The notes under the pieces: model-generated
What the model was told of the DNA's origin: nothing
Databases searched by the model: none
The model's input: the letters and a program-made list of their open reading frames with translations, nothing else
Shown here: piece by piece, positions 63,361 through 64,000 of the stretch
Numbering within the stretch: the stretch's first letter is position 1
How the letters are laid out: every line of letters starts with the position of its first letter
Origin: Cladopsammia gracilis
Taxonomy: Eukaryota; Cnidaria; Anthozoa; Scleractinia; Dendrophylliidae
Direction: 5' to 3'
DNA: 64,000 bases
Assembly: GCA_022457155.1 (NCBI GenBank)
Contig: JAJGOT010000457.1
Coordinates: 372,001-436,000 of the forward strand
Made by a program: the position numbers and the translations under genes

Positions 63361-64000
63361 AGGCGTTCTGGGTGTTTTCCTTTTTCCATGCTCCTCGCGC
63401 GCTTTACGACTCGCGAATCCGGTTTTACAGCCGCCCCCCTCCTGTACACAGGCTAATCAAATGACAAGCATTAATTTTCTGTTTCTCCTCATCTTTATAT
63501 CTCACCGTTAAGTGGCCTGTGAACTTCCGTTCTAAGTATTTTCTTTTTTGTATTTAAACTTGTAACAGGAGCTCCTACTTTTTAATCCAGATCTGTCGGT
63601 ACTCTTGACTTGGTATTAAATAGCTATAAGTAAAACAAAAACAAAACAAAACTTGTAATTGTTCTTATTTAGGTCTGTTGGCTTTCCTGTACTGCTGATT
63701 TGAACTGATAGCCTGGTAAAAATAACGACAAATTCAATCATTCCTTGTTTCCTTAGCGATTTTTCAGCATAAGTCACGCAAGTGTTTACCCTGGCTACAG
63801 AGGTCCGTTCTCTAAACACAGGAGCCCAAGAGTCAGGAGGGCTCCTACAAGAATAAAATAAATCGAATAAACGGTTCACTGAGAAGAAGCTCTCGAGACG
63901 GTTCATTTCTGCTTTTTCACTTGATCAGCGACGCGTAGAACAAAGGGCATGACGTCAATTCCCCCGAGGTCACCTTACAGTGTAAGTCCATCGGTTCTGT
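63361..64000. other. Upstream flank of TRIM copy B
   Basis: About 63,425-63,605 matches 49,800-50,120 near copy A (for example AATCAAATGACAAGCATT and AATCCAGATCTGTCGGTACTC). The end of the window shows no gene I can support. Confidence 0.5.

Overview
This is eukaryotic, intron-rich, AT-rich DNA. It most likely comes from a cnidarian (anthozoan, probably a stony coral). The basis is the TRIM architecture (RING, two B-boxes, coiled coil, filamin repeat, SPRY-like tail), an invertebrate gene carrying a bacterial-style alpha/beta hydrolase joined to a calcineurin-like phosphoesterase, and the mix of Penelope-like, Harbinger, LINE and foldback elements. No prokaryotic operon is present. The species is inferred, not shown.

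Region 1 (1-32,232, + strand) is one large host gene, open at its 5' end. Ten exons with compatible splice phases encode the C-terminal part of an alpha/beta hydrolase of the kind found behind GMC/cholesterol oxidases, a linker built from tandemly duplicated exons, and a complete metallophosphoesterase domain. Its introns are packed with MITEs, two inverted 1.2 kb repeats, a decayed Penelope-like element, a tRNA-like inverted pair, and LINE tails interleaved with 12-bp satellite.

Region 2 (about 22,060-29,230) lies inside the last large intron of that gene and is the most interesting part. A tyrosine recombinase gene (C2H2-like N-terminus, all catalytic motifs, Myb/SANT-like C-terminus) and a three-exon SF3 helicase gene converge tail to tail. 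On the left is an array of ten sites with a mostly 74-bp period, each centred on GGAAC-N5-GTTCC. On the right is a different five-copy array. I read this as one mobile, perhaps replicative, element of a kind I cannot match to a named family. The recombinase now carries a single +1 frameshift.

Region 3 (about 32.2-36.5 kb) has no recognised gene. It holds two DNA-transposon-like elements, one of 840 bp with a 7-bp target duplication.

Region 4 (about 36.5-63.6 kb) is a tandem segmental duplication of a TRIM gene on the - strand. Copy A codes at 38,232-44,084 and copy B at 55,843-62,837. Copy A's upstream region was later split by a 5'-truncated Penelope-like element, which was itself split by a Harbinger element with broken genes. 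Paralogous empty sites date several insertions after the duplication. Between the copies lie a LINE relic split by a MITE, a triplicated segment and G-rich tracts.
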